Shown: piece after piece, positions 38,700 through 47,506 of the stretch
Numbering within the stretch: the first letter of the stretch is position 1
Layout of the letters: every line of letters begins with the position of its first letter
NCBI GenBank assembly: GCA_016713225.1
Contig: JADJPO010000001.1
Coordinates: forward strand, 930,001-994,000
Direction: 5' to 3'
Source of the DNA: Kineosporiaceae bacterium
GTDB taxonomy: Bacteria > Actinomycetota > Actinomycetes > Actinomycetales > Kineosporiaceae
DNA: 64,000 nucleotides
The notes under the pieces: generated by a model
What the model was told of the DNA's origin: nothing
The model's input: only the letters and a program-made list of their open reading frames with translations
The model's database searches: none
Program-made: the position numbers and the translations under genes

Positions 38700-41543
38700 C
38701 TACCGGGTCGTGAGCTCGAGCTTGAAGGACCCTGTGGTGAGGCCGATCGGGGTCACCACCACGCTGTAGGTGGCGTACGGATCGGGGTTCACCGGCAGCA
38801 CGCCCTGGGCGTTGGCCCTGGTGATCGTGCTCGTCGTCGTCACCCCGGTGGCCGGGTTGGTGTACTCCAGCCTCAGGGGCAACGTGGCCTGCCTGACGGA
38901 CCAGGTCACCCGGCGTGGCACCGAGGTCGTCGTCAGCGACACCGTCGAGACCTGCTCGGGCGCGGTGACGGGCACGGTCACGGTCTGACCGGACTGCACG
39001 CTGCCCGCGTAATCGCGGACGACGCGCAGGCGCACCAGCAGCGATCCGGAGCCGGACGTCGGTGGGTCGAGCGCGATCGTGTACGTCCCGGGAGCAAGCG
39101 ACGGCGTGCTCGTCGAGACCGACGTCGTCCCGGCCGTGATCGCGGGCATCGTCTCGAGGGGCCCGTAGGGTCCGGCGAGCGCGGGCTGGATCGTCGTCCA
39201 ACGGGTTCCGGTGGTCCTGGTGACCTCGAGCGCCACCTTCGCCCCGGGCGCGAACCCCGGGTCGGGGACGCTGAACGTGAGCTTCGGGTTCTGCTCCGTC
39301 GTCCAGGACACCGTGCGCTGCTGGCCGTTCGTGAAGGCATACGTCGGGTCGGTGACCAGCAGGACGGTCACCTCGACCGAGCCGGTGCCGCCACCGGACT
39401 GGACCACGAGAGTGAGCGGTTGGGTCAGTGGGCCTTCGGGTGAGGAGCTCTCGAAGCCCTGCCACTCATCCTGCGTCGGGACGGTGGGCACGACGTTGCC
39501 CGCCGCATCGATCAGCTGGTAAGTCGCCTGCGCCGTGTTCGCGCGCAGCCGCACCATCGGGCGCTGACCGGCCACGGTGGTGAACGTGAGCCGGGAGTAG
39601 TCGTAGCCGTGGGCGAACCTCACCGTGACAGGCCTGCCCGACGTGACCGGTACGACGGTGACCGTCGGTAGGTCGAGGCGGACGGTGAGCGTGGCCGTCG
39701 TGTTGTACCAGGTGGTGATCACGAGTTGCCACGCCTTGGTGCCGTCGAATCCGGGCAACGTCAGGGTCGAGGGGTAGTCCGCGCTCGCGGTGCCCTCCGA
39801 GATCGTGCCCAGGTTGGCCACCACCTGGCCATCCTGTTCGATCGCCACGGTCACGGCAGTCAGGCCGGTCGGGTCGGGCAATCCCGGGAGCTTCGTGAGC
39901 GCGATGTCGCTCAGGTGGAACCCGGGGACGGCGCTGCCCGCCGTCCCGGCGTGGGTGAACACGAGCCGCTGCCGGCCTCCGACGGCGCTCGCCGTCACCG
40001 GCACGCCACTGCTGATCGGACGCACGACGTCGGCCAGCACGCTGGCGGTGACGCCGAGGCGACCGGTCAGATCGCCGGCGGGGTTGACGAAGATCGTGAG
40101 GGTGCCGGTGGTGGTGGCCGCATACGAGACCGACGTGGCCGTGGCCGACGCATTGAGCAAGGCAGACCACTGGGTGTAGCCGAAGCTCACCCAGGTGTCC
40201 GCACCTGGCGCCCGCAGGTACACGAGGGTGTTCAGTCCGGAGGTCCCCGAAGGCGAAGCGATCGAGCCCGCGTCCAGTGCGAGCTTGTACGTCGTACCAG
40301 CGGTCACTGGCAGGCTGAACACCTGGTTCTGGCCCGCGCTGCCCACCGTGACCGTGGCCGGCGTGCCGAGGGTCAGCGTGACCGGCTCCGGCTCGGTCGC
40401 CCAGGTCAGCAGAACGGTCATGGTGCCGGTCGTGGCGCCGTCCGCGGTGATCGTCAGCGCCATCGGACCCGAGGTCTGGGCGGGGTCGTCGTCGGTGTGG
40501 TCATAGGGCTGGTCGGACAGGGTGGTCACCGGGAAGGACCCGAAGCCCACCTTCTGCCGCACCGCGGCGGAGCCGACGCTGCCGTCGGCGTGGTGCAGGT
40601 TGACATTGCTGATCTGCCAGCGGGCGCGCCGCATCGGATCGGGCGTGTAGTTCAAGGTCGCGGTGGCCAGCGGCGTGCCCAAGGTGACCGTGAGCGGAGT
40701 GCCCACGGTGAGTTGCGTCGTGGTGTCGGCGACCGCGAAGGCGGTGAAGTCGATCGTGCCCACCGCGCCGTTGACCCCGACGAACTTCAGCGTCAGGGTC
40801 TGTGGGTTGCCGGGGGAGTAGCTCGACGGCCTGAGCTGGAACGTGTTCGGGTCGGCCGTGGGCTGCACCGAGACGGCGTTGGGTCCGACGGCCGCCGACA
40901 GTGCCCAGGGCCGGGTGGTGCCGTAGCTCGGGGCGAGGGCCGTCGCGTTGATCCGCACGGCCATCAGCGGCGCCGAGAGCGGAAGCGTGAAGGGAACGAA
41001 CTGCCCGGCGACGGCCAGCGTCGCTCGGGTGGTCGCGTTCGCGGTGATCGCGGTGACGGGTGCGTCGGCGAACAGCGCCGGGGTCAGGGGCAGCGATCCG
41101 GCGGCGGTCGCGGTCAGCGTGATCGTCACCGTCTCGTCCATCGGGTAGGGCAGCAGCTGCAGCACCCGGGGGACGCCGGTCACATTGCCGAAGGAGGTCG
41201 GGCTGGCGGCGCGGTTGTGCGGGAAGGCTGCACCGGCAGGGGCGGTCGCCGACACCGAGACCTGCACCGGGTCGGTGCTGGTCGCGGCGGTCAGCGTGAC
41301 GGTCTGGTTCGCCGGCACGGCGATCGTGTAGGTGACCTGGTCGCCTGCTGCGGCGAAGGTCGCCGTGGCCGCGGTGCCGGGCGTGAGGGCACCGCCGTCG
41401 ACGCTCACGGCCTGGGCCGATGTCGGCAGCAGGAACGGCAGGAGCAGCAGGACCGGGGTAAGGAGCACGGACCACCACCGCGAAGGCGGCGCTGCCCGCC
41501 CTGTTCGCCGTCCGGAACGCTCAGCGCGCTGTCGACTCGACAT
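38700..41543 (-). CDS. Large secreted protein of repeated beta-sandwich modules
   Basis: This 947-residue protein has an N-terminal signal peptide (RR-rich start, core SVLLTPVLLLLPFLLP, cleavage after AQA near residue 45) and about eight tandem modules of 110-120 residues. Each begins with a pattern like L-GTP-TVT-----G---VF--P, as in PPC-type (pre-peptidase C-terminal) beta-sandwich domains. Examples start near TLGTPATVTVGSAGQNQVFS and VTSGRPVTVRFAHGYDYSRL. No catalytic motif is visible and there is no sorting signal or membrane anchor at the C-terminus. I do not recognise the family; a surface-layer, adhesion or matrix role is plausible but unproven. Confidence 0.82.
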   Translation of the reverse strand: MSSRQRAERSGRRTGRAAPPSRWWSVLLTPVLLLLPFLLPTSAQAVSVDGGALTPGTAATATFAAAGDQVTYTIAVPANQTVTLTAATSTDPVQVSVSATAPAGAAFPHNRAASPTSFGNVTGVPRVLQLLPYPMDETVTITLTATAAGSLPLTPALFADAPVTAITANATTRATLAVAGQFVPFTLPLSAPLMAVRINATALAPSYGTTRPWALSAAVGPNAVSVQPTADPNTFQLRPSSYSPGNPQTLTLKFVGVNGAVGTIDFTAFAVADTTTQLTVGTPLTVTLGTPLATATLNYTPDPMRRARWQISNVNLHHADGSVGSAAVRQKVGFGSFPVTTLSDQPYDHTDDDPAQTSGPMALTITADGATTGTMTVLLTWATEPEPVTLTLGTPATVTVGSAGQNQVFSLPVTAGTTYKLALDAGSIASPSGTSGLNTLVYLRAPGADTWVSFGYTQWSALLNASATATSVSYAATTTGTLTIFVNPAGDLTGRLGVTASVLADVVRPISSGVPVTASAVGGRQRLVFTHAGTAGSAVPGFHLSDIALTKLPGLPDPTGLTAVTVAIEQDGQVVANLGTISEGTASADYPSTLTLPGFDGTKAWQLVITTWYNTTATLTVRLDLPTVTVVPVTSGRPVTVRFAHGYDYSRLTFTTVAGQRPMVRLRANTAQATYQLIDAAGNVVPTVPTQDEWQGFESSSPEGPLTQPLTLVVQSGGGTGSVEVTVLLVTDPTYAFTNGQQRTVSWTTEQNPKLTFSVPDPGFAPGAKVALEVTRTTGTRWTTIQPALAGPYGPLETMPAITAGTTSVSTSTPSLAPGTYTIALDPPTSGSGSLLVRLRVVRDYAGSVQSGQTVTVPVTAPEQVSTVSLTTTSVPRRVTWSVRQATLPLRLEYTNPATGVTTTSTITRANAQGVLPVNPDPYATYSVVVTPIGLTTGSFKLELTTR

Positions 41544-41722
41544 GTGGTCACTCCCCCGTTTTCGGCCCGGACACCGTTGCCCGCGATCCGGAGCCGATTG
41601 TGTCGACAGGGTCCGACAGTGCGGGTCGACTTAAGGAAGACATCACCGTGATCATGGGGAACCGCAACGTTCGCGATGCTCCGGGGACCTTCGCCCGGGC
41701 TCGCGCATGGCAGGCTGGGCGG

Positions 41723-43096
41723 GTGCCCACCGGACGACGGACGACGCGTCGCGGGCCGCGCTCGGCCCAGTTGGCGGTCACCGCGGTCGTGCTGACGGTG
41801 ACGATCGCCGTGGCCGGCTGCTCGTCGTCCGGCCCTCGGGACAACGAGACCCCGCCCACGACCACGACGACGGCCTCGCTCACCACGGTCGCGACGCCCG
41901 GCAGCACCTCGCTGGCGCTGGGTTCGGCCACTCCGGGAACCTTCACCGTCGGCCCGGGCGCGAGCACTCCGACCACGCCCATACCGACGACCCCGAGCAC
42001 ACCGGCCCCCCTGACGCCTGCCCAAGCGCGATGCACCGCGGTCGTCATGGCCTCGCTCAGCCCGACCGAGCGCGCCGGTCAGGTGCTCATGGTCGGCGTT
42101 CCGGCGGGATCGGCCACCAGCGTCACCAAGACCGTCACCGGGTACGCCGTGGGGGGCATCTTCCTGCGGGGGCGCAGCACGATCAGCGCGTCATCGCTGC
42201 GGCAGCAGCTCGCCGCCGTCCAAGCCGCCTCGCGCCGGACCACGGGGGTGGCGCTGCATGTCGCGGTCGACCAGGAAGGCGGCAAGGTCCAGACCCTGTC
42301 GGGCAAGGGGTTCGTGGCCCTGCCCACCGCCCGCACCCAGGGCAGCTGGACCACCTCGGCGTTGCGCGCCCGCATCACTGCCTCGGCCAAAGCGCTTCGG
42401 GCTGCAGGGATCACGGTCAATCTGGCGCCGGTGGCCGACACGGTGGCGGTGGCCGACATCCCGCGCAATCCGCCCATCGGCAAGGTCGCCCGCGAATACG
42501 GCCACACGCCGTCCGCCGTCGCTGCCGACGTGACCACCGTGGTCGCCGCCAGCCGCGCTGCCGGTCTGGGGACGGCGGCCAAGCACTTCCCCGGTCTGGG
42601 ACGGGTGCGGGCCAACACCGACTACTCGTCCTCGGCGGTCGATGCCGTCACCACGGCGAAGGACCCCAACCTGGCACCCTTCGCCGCTGCGGTCACCGCG
42701 GGGACGCCGATGGTGATGATCGCGTCCGCCAGGTACCCCCGACTCGACTCCCAGCGCATCGCGGCCTTCAGCCCGGCGATCGTCACGACGCTGTTGCGCG
42801 GCACGATGAAGTTCCCGGGCGTGGCCATCTCGGATGACCTGGGCGCGGCCAAGGCGCTCGCCGCCGTCCCGGTCGGCACCCGCGCTGCCGCCTTCATCGG
42901 GGCCGGTGGTGACCTGGTGCTCACCGTGCGCGCCGACCAGGCCCCGGCCATGCGCAAGGCCCTGCTGGCGCAGGCAGCCCGCTCGGCCTCCTTCACGCGT
43001 CGACTCGATCAGGCTGCCGGCCGCGTGGTCGCGAGCAAGGTCGCCGCCGGTCTGGTCAGCTGTACCCCCGCACAACTCGCCGGCGCCACGGACTGA
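41723..43096 (+). CDS. GH3-family lipoprotein (NagZ-like)
   Basis: This protein of about 457 residues has a lipoprotein signal with VAGC (C33), a Thr/Pro-rich linker and a GH3 N-terminal TIM-barrel domain. Family motifs are DQEGGKVQTL, the KHFPGLG segment and the nucleophile segment VAISDDLGA (first D after S). In NagZ enzymes the acid/base histidine lies in a GHG----DSH loop; here that loop reads GLGRVRANTDYSS and lacks the histidine. It may therefore use another residue, or have altered activity on cell-wall amino sugars. GTG at 41723 is chosen because it gives a normal-length signal peptide; the frame is open back to 41600. Confidence 0.82.
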   Translation: MPTGRRTTRRGPRSAQLAVTAVVLTVTIAVAGCSSSGPRDNETPPTTTTTASLTTVATPGSTSLALGSATPGTFTVGPGASTPTTPIPTTPSTPAPLTPAQARCTAVVMASLSPTERAGQVLMVGVPAGSATSVTKTVTGYAVGGIFLRGRSTISASSLRQQLAAVQAASRRTTGVALHVAVDQEGGKVQTLSGKGFVALPTARTQGSWTTSALRARITASAKALRAAGITVNLAPVADTVAVADIPRNPPIGKVAREYGHTPSAVAADVTTVVAASRAAGLGTAAKHFPGLGRVRANTDYSSSAVDAVTTAKDPNLAPFAAAVTAGTPMVMIASARYPRLDSQRIAAFSPAIVTTLLRGTMKFPGVAISDDLGAAKALAAVPVGTRAAAFIGAGGDLVLTVRADQAPAMRKALLAQAARSASFTRRLDQAAGRVVASKVAAGLVSCTPAQLAGATD

Positions 43097-43127
43097 CCCG
43101 CCGGCTCGAGCCGAGAGGCCGCCCGCG

Positions 43128-43436
43128 ATGACCTTTGACGCCTTCGCCGCCGTGGTGGGCTGGATCGGCACCGGCATGCTCTTGCTGGCCTATTGGCTGG
43201 TCTCGACGGAGCGGGTCACCGGCCACAGCCCCGTGTACCAGCTGCTCAACATCGCCGGCTCGATCGGGCTGGGCCTGGCCGCCGTGGCCGGGGGCGTCTG
43301 GTCGTCGGTGGCCCTCAACGCCATCTGGGGCGTGATCGGAGCGGTGGCCTTGGTGCGGGCGCTACATCACCGAACCCCCGCCCGCCGACCCGCGGGCGAT
43401 GCCAGGGACGGTTTCGACGCACCGCGGGCGCCGTGA
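43128..43436 (+). CDS. Small three-helix membrane protein (CBU_0592-like)
   Basis: This 102-residue protein has three hydrophobic helices (VVGWIGTGMLLLAYWLVS, LLNIAGSIGLGLAAVAGGVW, VALNAIWGVIGAVALV). It resembles the CBU_0592-type domain found in many bacteria, of unknown role. ATG start has GAGAGGCC upstream. Its stop overlaps the GTG of the acetyltransferase gene (GTGA), so the two are translationally coupled. Confidence 0.8.
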   Translation: MTFDAFAAVVGWIGTGMLLLAYWLVSTERVTGHSPVYQLLNIAGSIGLGLAAVAGGVWSSVALNAIWGVIGAVALVRALHHRTPARRPAGDARDGFDAPRAP

Positions 43437-44032
43437 CGCCCGACCGCGGCATCGACATGCCGAGGGAGCTTTCCGATGCCGAACTGCTGCGCACCCCGCG
43501 CCTGCTCCTGCGCCGGTGGACGCCTCAGGATGCGGTCGCGTTCCTCGAGATCTACTCCCGCTGGGACGTCATGCGCTGGCTCGGCGCCCCACCTCGCCGG
43601 GTCGTCGTCGACCTCGCCGAGGCCCGCGATCGCTTGCAGCGATGGCACGATCGCGAGATCGGCCTGGCCGCGCCCCTCGGCCTGTGGGCGCTCGTGGTCG
43701 ACGGCAGCCAGACCGTGGCACCGGTGGGCACCGTGCTGTTGCTGCCGCTGGACGATGCCGAAGGACCGACGACACACCTCGAGATCGGGTGGCACCTGCA
43801 CCCCGCGCACCAAGGGCGAGGACTGGTCACCGAGGCGGCTCGTGAACTGCTCCGGCGAGCGGCGGTCGCCGGGATCACCCGTGTGATCGCGGTGACCGAC
43901 CCCGACAATGTGGCCTCACAGGCCGTCACCCGGCGGTTGGGCATGGTCGACGAGGGCCTGACCGACCGGTGGTTCGGCCTCACCACGCGGCAGTTCGTCT
44001 GGTCGACCCACGACGTCCCGACCGAGGCCTAG
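43433..44032 (+). CDS. GNAT-family N-acetyltransferase (RimJ/RimL-like)
   Basis: This protein of 199 residues has the acceptor start LRTPRLLLRRWTPQDAVAF of RimJ/RimL-type GNAT enzymes and the acetyl-CoA site HPAHQGRGLVTEAARELL (motif Q-x-x-G-x-G/A). The end, NVASQAVTRRLGM, is the typical motif B. It likely acetylates a protein N-terminus or small amine. The GTG overlapping the preceding stop is taken as start; an internal ATG at 43457 is an alternative. Confidence 0.85.
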   Translation: MTPDRGIDMPRELSDAELLRTPRLLLRRWTPQDAVAFLEIYSRWDVMRWLGAPPRRVVVDLAEARDRLQRWHDREIGLAAPLGLWALVVDGSQTVAPVGTVLLLPLDDAEGPTTHLEIGWHLHPAHQGRGLVTEAARELLRRAAVAGITRVIAVTDPDNVASQAVTRRLGMVDEGLTDRWFGLTTRQFVWSTHDVPTEA

Positions 44033-44120
44033 CGCGACGATCCAGCACAGAGCGGGCAGGCACGAGCTCCCCGGCGCAGCCTTCACGGTCATCTGCTCGA
44101 CCGCGCTCTAGGGTGTGGCC

Positions 44121-45116
44121 ATGAAGGCCCTCGAGCGCAAACTCCACTCCATCACGCACGGCACCTACACGCCGGACGACTTCATCATCGCCGACGCCAA
44201 GGATGCCGACATGGCGTTCGGCGTCCAGGCCCCTGCGCCCGCCCCCGGTGACGTCTCGGCCGAAGGTACCCGGCCGCGCTATCGCACCCGTGCCCAGTAC
44301 CTCGAGCACATGGCCGAGGAGGTACACGCCGGCGCCGTCGACATCATGTTGACCTCGGCCTCCAACGGCGAGCGGCTGGCCAACGACAATCTGTTCAAGG
44401 GCAGTGACGTCACCCTCGCCGTGCGGGGCAACGACTCCTCCGACATCTGGAACCCGCGCGGCGGCACCTATCCGACCCATCCCTCGCGACCGTTCCGCAC
44501 GGTGAGCCTCGAACGGGTGCGCGAGTACTGCAGCCTGGTGCTCTACTCGGTGACCTTCAACAACGACCTCGATCGTGACCTCGCCACGCTCGAGGCTTAT
44601 GCCGAGTTCCGCGAGGAGGCACACGACGTCGGTATGCGGCACTTCCTCGAGGTGTTCAACCCGAACGCGCCGGTCGACCTCGCCCCGGCCGACATCGGGC
44701 CGTTCGTGAACGACCAGATCATCCGGCTGCTGGCCGGGGTGACCCTGGCCGAGCGCCCGCTGTTCCTGAAGATCGCCTTCAACGGCACGGAATCGTTGAG
44801 CGAACTCGTGCAGCACGATCCGACCCTCGTGGTCGGCATTCTGGGCGGTTCGGCGGGCACCACCCGTGACACCCTCGAGCTGCTGAGCCAAGGCGAGCGT
44901 GCCGGTGCTCGGGTCTCGCTGTTCGGCCGCAAGGTGCAGCGTGCCGAGTCGCAGCTCGACCTGCTCGGCGTGATGCGGTCGGTGGTCTCGGGCAAGCTCA
45001 CTCCCGAGCAGGGTGTGGCGAACTACCACGAGACGTTGCGCAGCAAGGGGATCGAGCCCACGCGCAGCCTGGAGCAGGATCAGCACATCACCGAGTCCGT
45101 GCTGGCGATCGGCTGA
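44121..45116 (+). CDS. TIM-barrel aldolase-like protein
   Basis: This 331-residue protein has a barrel-like pattern and segments reminiscent of class I aldolases (DeoC/LacD group). PLFLKIAFNG contains a lysine positioned as the Schiff-base residue, and VVGILGGSAGTTRDTLELL is a phosphate-binding-like loop. I cannot place it in a named family. It is followed three bases later by a PfkB sugar kinase, which suggests a kinase-aldolase pair acting in series on a ketose or deoxysugar. The ATG at 44121 has AGGG seven bases upstream. Confidence 0.7.
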   Translation: MKALERKLHSITHGTYTPDDFIIADAKDADMAFGVQAPAPAPGDVSAEGTRPRYRTRAQYLEHMAEEVHAGAVDIMLTSASNGERLANDNLFKGSDVTLAVRGNDSSDIWNPRGGTYPTHPSRPFRTVSLERVREYCSLVLYSVTFNNDLDRDLATLEAYAEFREEAHDVGMRHFLEVFNPNAPVDLAPADIGPFVNDQIIRLLAGVTLAERPLFLKIAFNGTESLSELVQHDPTLVVGILGGSAGTTRDTLELLSQGERAGARVSLFGRKVQRAESQLDLLGVMRSVVSGKLTPEQGVANYHETLRSKGIEPTRSLEQDQHITESVLAIG

Positions 45117-45119
45117 ACC

Positions 45120-46184
45120 GTGTCGCCCGTCGACTCGCAGGAGCGCTCGGGGGTGCTCTGTGCCGGATCGATCGTGGTCGATGTCGGCAAGGTGATCGAT
45201 CGCTATCCCTCGCAGGAACTGCTGGCGGTGATCGACTCGGTCACGCTGAGCACGGGTGGGCCGGCGGTGAACCTCGCCGTCGACCTGCACCGGCTCGGCG
45301 CCGACTTCCCGCTGGCCATCGCCGGGGTGATCGGCGACGACGCACACGCCGACTTCATGCTCGATGCATTGCGTGCCAACGCGATCGACGCCTCGGGGAT
45401 TCGACGCACCAAGGCCGCGGCGACGTCCTTCACCGATGCCATGGTGGTGCGGGACGGCGGCTCGCGGACGTTCTTCCACCACCCCGGCGCCAATGCCGAG
45501 CTGAGTCCGGACGACGTGCCGCTGGCCACCTCGACCGCGCGCATCCTGCACATGGGCGCCCCCGGGTTGCACCGCACCCTGGACGCCGCCCGCTCGGGCC
45601 TCGACGGTGAGCCCACCAACGGTTGGCCGCAGGTGTTCGCCGCCGCGCAAGCGCTCGGCATGCGCACCAACCTCGAGCTGGTCTCGCTGGCCCCGGATGA
45701 ACTACGCCGCCTCGCCGGGCCGTGCCTGCCGCACCTGGACTACCTGGTGATCAACGAGGTCGAGGCCACGGCGCTCGCCGAGGTCGACCTGGACGCCGTG
45801 GGGGCGACCTCGGTGGGCAGTTCCGGCGGGGCGCCGAACTGGGCGGTACTCGAGGACGTCGCCCGACGGTTGATCGATCGCGGTGTGGCCCGGCTGGTGG
45901 CGGTGCACTTCCCGGCCGGGTGTGTGGCCGCGGCGTCTGGTGGGCAGGTGTGGCGGCACGGGTCGGTGAACCTGCCGCGCACCGAGATCGTCAGCAGCAC
46001 GGGTGCCGGGGACGCCTTCGCCAGCGGCGTGATCCACGGTCTGCACGACGGCTGGCCGGTGGAGGACTGCCTGCGTGCCGGGGTGAGTGCTGCCGCGGCC
46101 TGCCTGCGCTCGGCGCACACCTCGGACGGCGTGCTGTCGCTCGCCGAGTGCCTGGCGATGGCCGAGGAGTTCGGCTACCGCTGA
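45120..46184 (+). CDS. PfkB-family carbohydrate kinase
   Basis: This 354-residue kinase has the ribokinase fold with the N-terminal substrate region (STGGPAVNLAVDLHRLGADFP), and the C-terminal signature STGAGDAFASGVI, where the Asp of GAGD is the catalytic base. The start GTG lies three bases after the aldolase-like gene, so the two are one transcript. Substrate is not obvious; ribokinase, fructokinase and tagatose-6-phosphate kinase types are all possible. Confidence 0.9.
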   Translation: MSPVDSQERSGVLCAGSIVVDVGKVIDRYPSQELLAVIDSVTLSTGGPAVNLAVDLHRLGADFPLAIAGVIGDDAHADFMLDALRANAIDASGIRRTKAAATSFTDAMVVRDGGSRTFFHHPGANAELSPDDVPLATSTARILHMGAPGLHRTLDAARSGLDGEPTNGWPQVFAAAQALGMRTNLELVSLAPDELRRLAGPCLPHLDYLVINEVEATALAEVDLDAVGATSVGSSGGAPNWAVLEDVARRLIDRGVARLVAVHFPAGCVAAASGGQVWRHGSVNLPRTEIVSSTGAGDAFASGVIHGLHDGWPVEDCLRAGVSAAAACLRSAHTSDGVLSLAECLAMAEEFGYR

Positions 46185-46189
46185 GGTTC

Positions 46190-46215
46190 GGCCGGCCTGG
46201 TGGTGATGGCCGGCC
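46190..46215. terminator. Hairpin between convergent kinase and acyl-CoA dehydrogenase genes
   Basis: Two GGCCGGCC blocks pair around a 10-base loop in the 43-base convergent gap. Each block is itself palindromic. It can end transcription from both sides. Confidence 0.5.
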
Positions 46216-46227
46216 TCGAGGTCGTGG

Positions 46228-47454
46228 TCACGACTGACGCAGAGCCCGAAGCTCTTCGCGGGCAATGGATCGCAGGTGCACCTCGTCCGGTCCGTCGGCC
46301 AGCCGCAGGGTGCGCACCTGCGCCCACATCTCGGCCAGCGGGGTGTCGTCGCTGACGCCGGCGGCACCATGGGCCTGGATCGCCTTGTCGAGCACCCACG
46401 CCGCCGTCCGCGGTGCCACCACCTTGATCGCGGCGATCTCGGTGCGGGCGTTCTCGGCGCCCACGGTGTCGATCATCCAGGCGGCCTTCAGGGTGAGCAG
46501 CCGGGCCTGTTCGATGCGGATCCGGGATTCGGCGATCCACTCGCGGATCACGCCCTGCTGGGCGAGCGGCTGCCCGAACGCCGTCCGGGTCGACACCCGC
46601 TCGCACATCAGGGTCAGCGCCCGTTCGGCCATGCCGAGACAACGCATGCAGTGGTGGATCCGACCCGGCCCCAAGCGTGCCTGGGCCATGGCGAACCCAC
46701 CCCCGCGCGGGCCGAGGACCGAGCTCACCGGCACCCGCACGTCGTCGTAGCTGATCACGCCGTGCCCACCGTGGGGGCCGTCGTCGTACCCGAACACCAG
46801 GGTCGACCGCTCGACCGTCAACCCCGGCGCATCCATCGGGACCAGGATCATCGAGTGCCGGGCGTGGCGCTCGCCGTCCGGGTCGGTGACCGCCATGACG
46901 ATGGAGATCTCGCACTCGGGGCGCATCGCCCCGGTCGACCACCACTTGCGCCCGTTGAGCACGATCTCATCGCCCACCACCTCGGCGGTGGCGCGGATGT
47001 TGGTGGCGTCGGAGGAGGCGACGTCCGGCTCGGTCATCGAGAAACAGGAGCGGATCTGCCCGTCCAGCAACGGGTTCAGCCACCGCTGCTTCTGCTCGTC
47101 GGTGCCGAACAGGTGCAGCAGTTCCATGTTGCCGGTGTCCGGGGCGTTGCAGTTCATCGCCTCGGGGGCCAGGGCAGGCGAGCGGCCGGACAGCTCGGCG
47201 ATCGGCGCGTAGTCGAGCACGCTGAGCCCGGCGCCGTGCTCGTCGTCCGGCAGGAACAGGTTCCACAACCCCCGGCTGCGGGCCTCGTCCTTCAGCTCCT
47301 GGATCACCACCGGGGTGCGGTGCGGCGTGCCGGCGGCCCGGTGCGCGGCGGCCTGGGCCTCGAAGGTGTGCTCGCTGGGGTAGATGCGTTCGGCCAGAAA
47401 GGCTTCGACCTGCTGGTGGACGGCGCGTGAGCGCTCACTGTGCCGGAAGTCCAT
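46228..47454 (-). CDS. Acyl-CoA dehydrogenase (ACAD10/11-like)
   Basis: This 408-residue FAD enzyme has the ACAD fold with the signature CFSMTEPDVASSDATNI near residues 135-152 and the C-terminal motif GAAGVSDDTPLAEMWAQVRTLRLADGPDEVH (partly cited). This C-terminal motif is typical of the ACAD10/11 and long-chain-like branch. It follows an APH-type kinase gene by 52 bases. The same pairing occurs in Pseudomonas LvaA/LvaC (levulinate, 4-hydroxy acids) and as one polypeptide in animal ACAD10/ACAD11, where phosphorylation of a 4-hydroxyacyl-CoA precedes dehydration. A comparable role is plausible here. Confidence 0.9.
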   Translation of the reverse strand: MDFRHSERSRAVHQQVEAFLAERIYPSEHTFEAQAAAHRAAGTPHRTPVVIQELKDEARSRGLWNLFLPDDEHGAGLSVLDYAPIAELSGRSPALAPEAMNCNAPDTGNMELLHLFGTDEQKQRWLNPLLDGQIRSCFSMTEPDVASSDATNIRATAEVVGDEIVLNGRKWWSTGAMRPECEISIVMAVTDPDGERHARHSMILVPMDAPGLTVERSTLVFGYDDGPHGGHGVISYDDVRVPVSSVLGPRGGGFAMAQARLGPGRIHHCMRCLGMAERALTLMCERVSTRTAFGQPLAQQGVIREWIAESRIRIEQARLLTLKAAWMIDTVGAENARTEIAAIKVVAPRTAAWVLDKAIQAHGAAGVSDDTPLAEMWAQVRTLRLADGPDEVHLRSIAREELRALRQS

Positions 47455-47506
47455 GACGTCATCCTCGCTGCTGGTGGGTGTTGCTGCGTGGTGCTGGTGG
47501 CGTATC

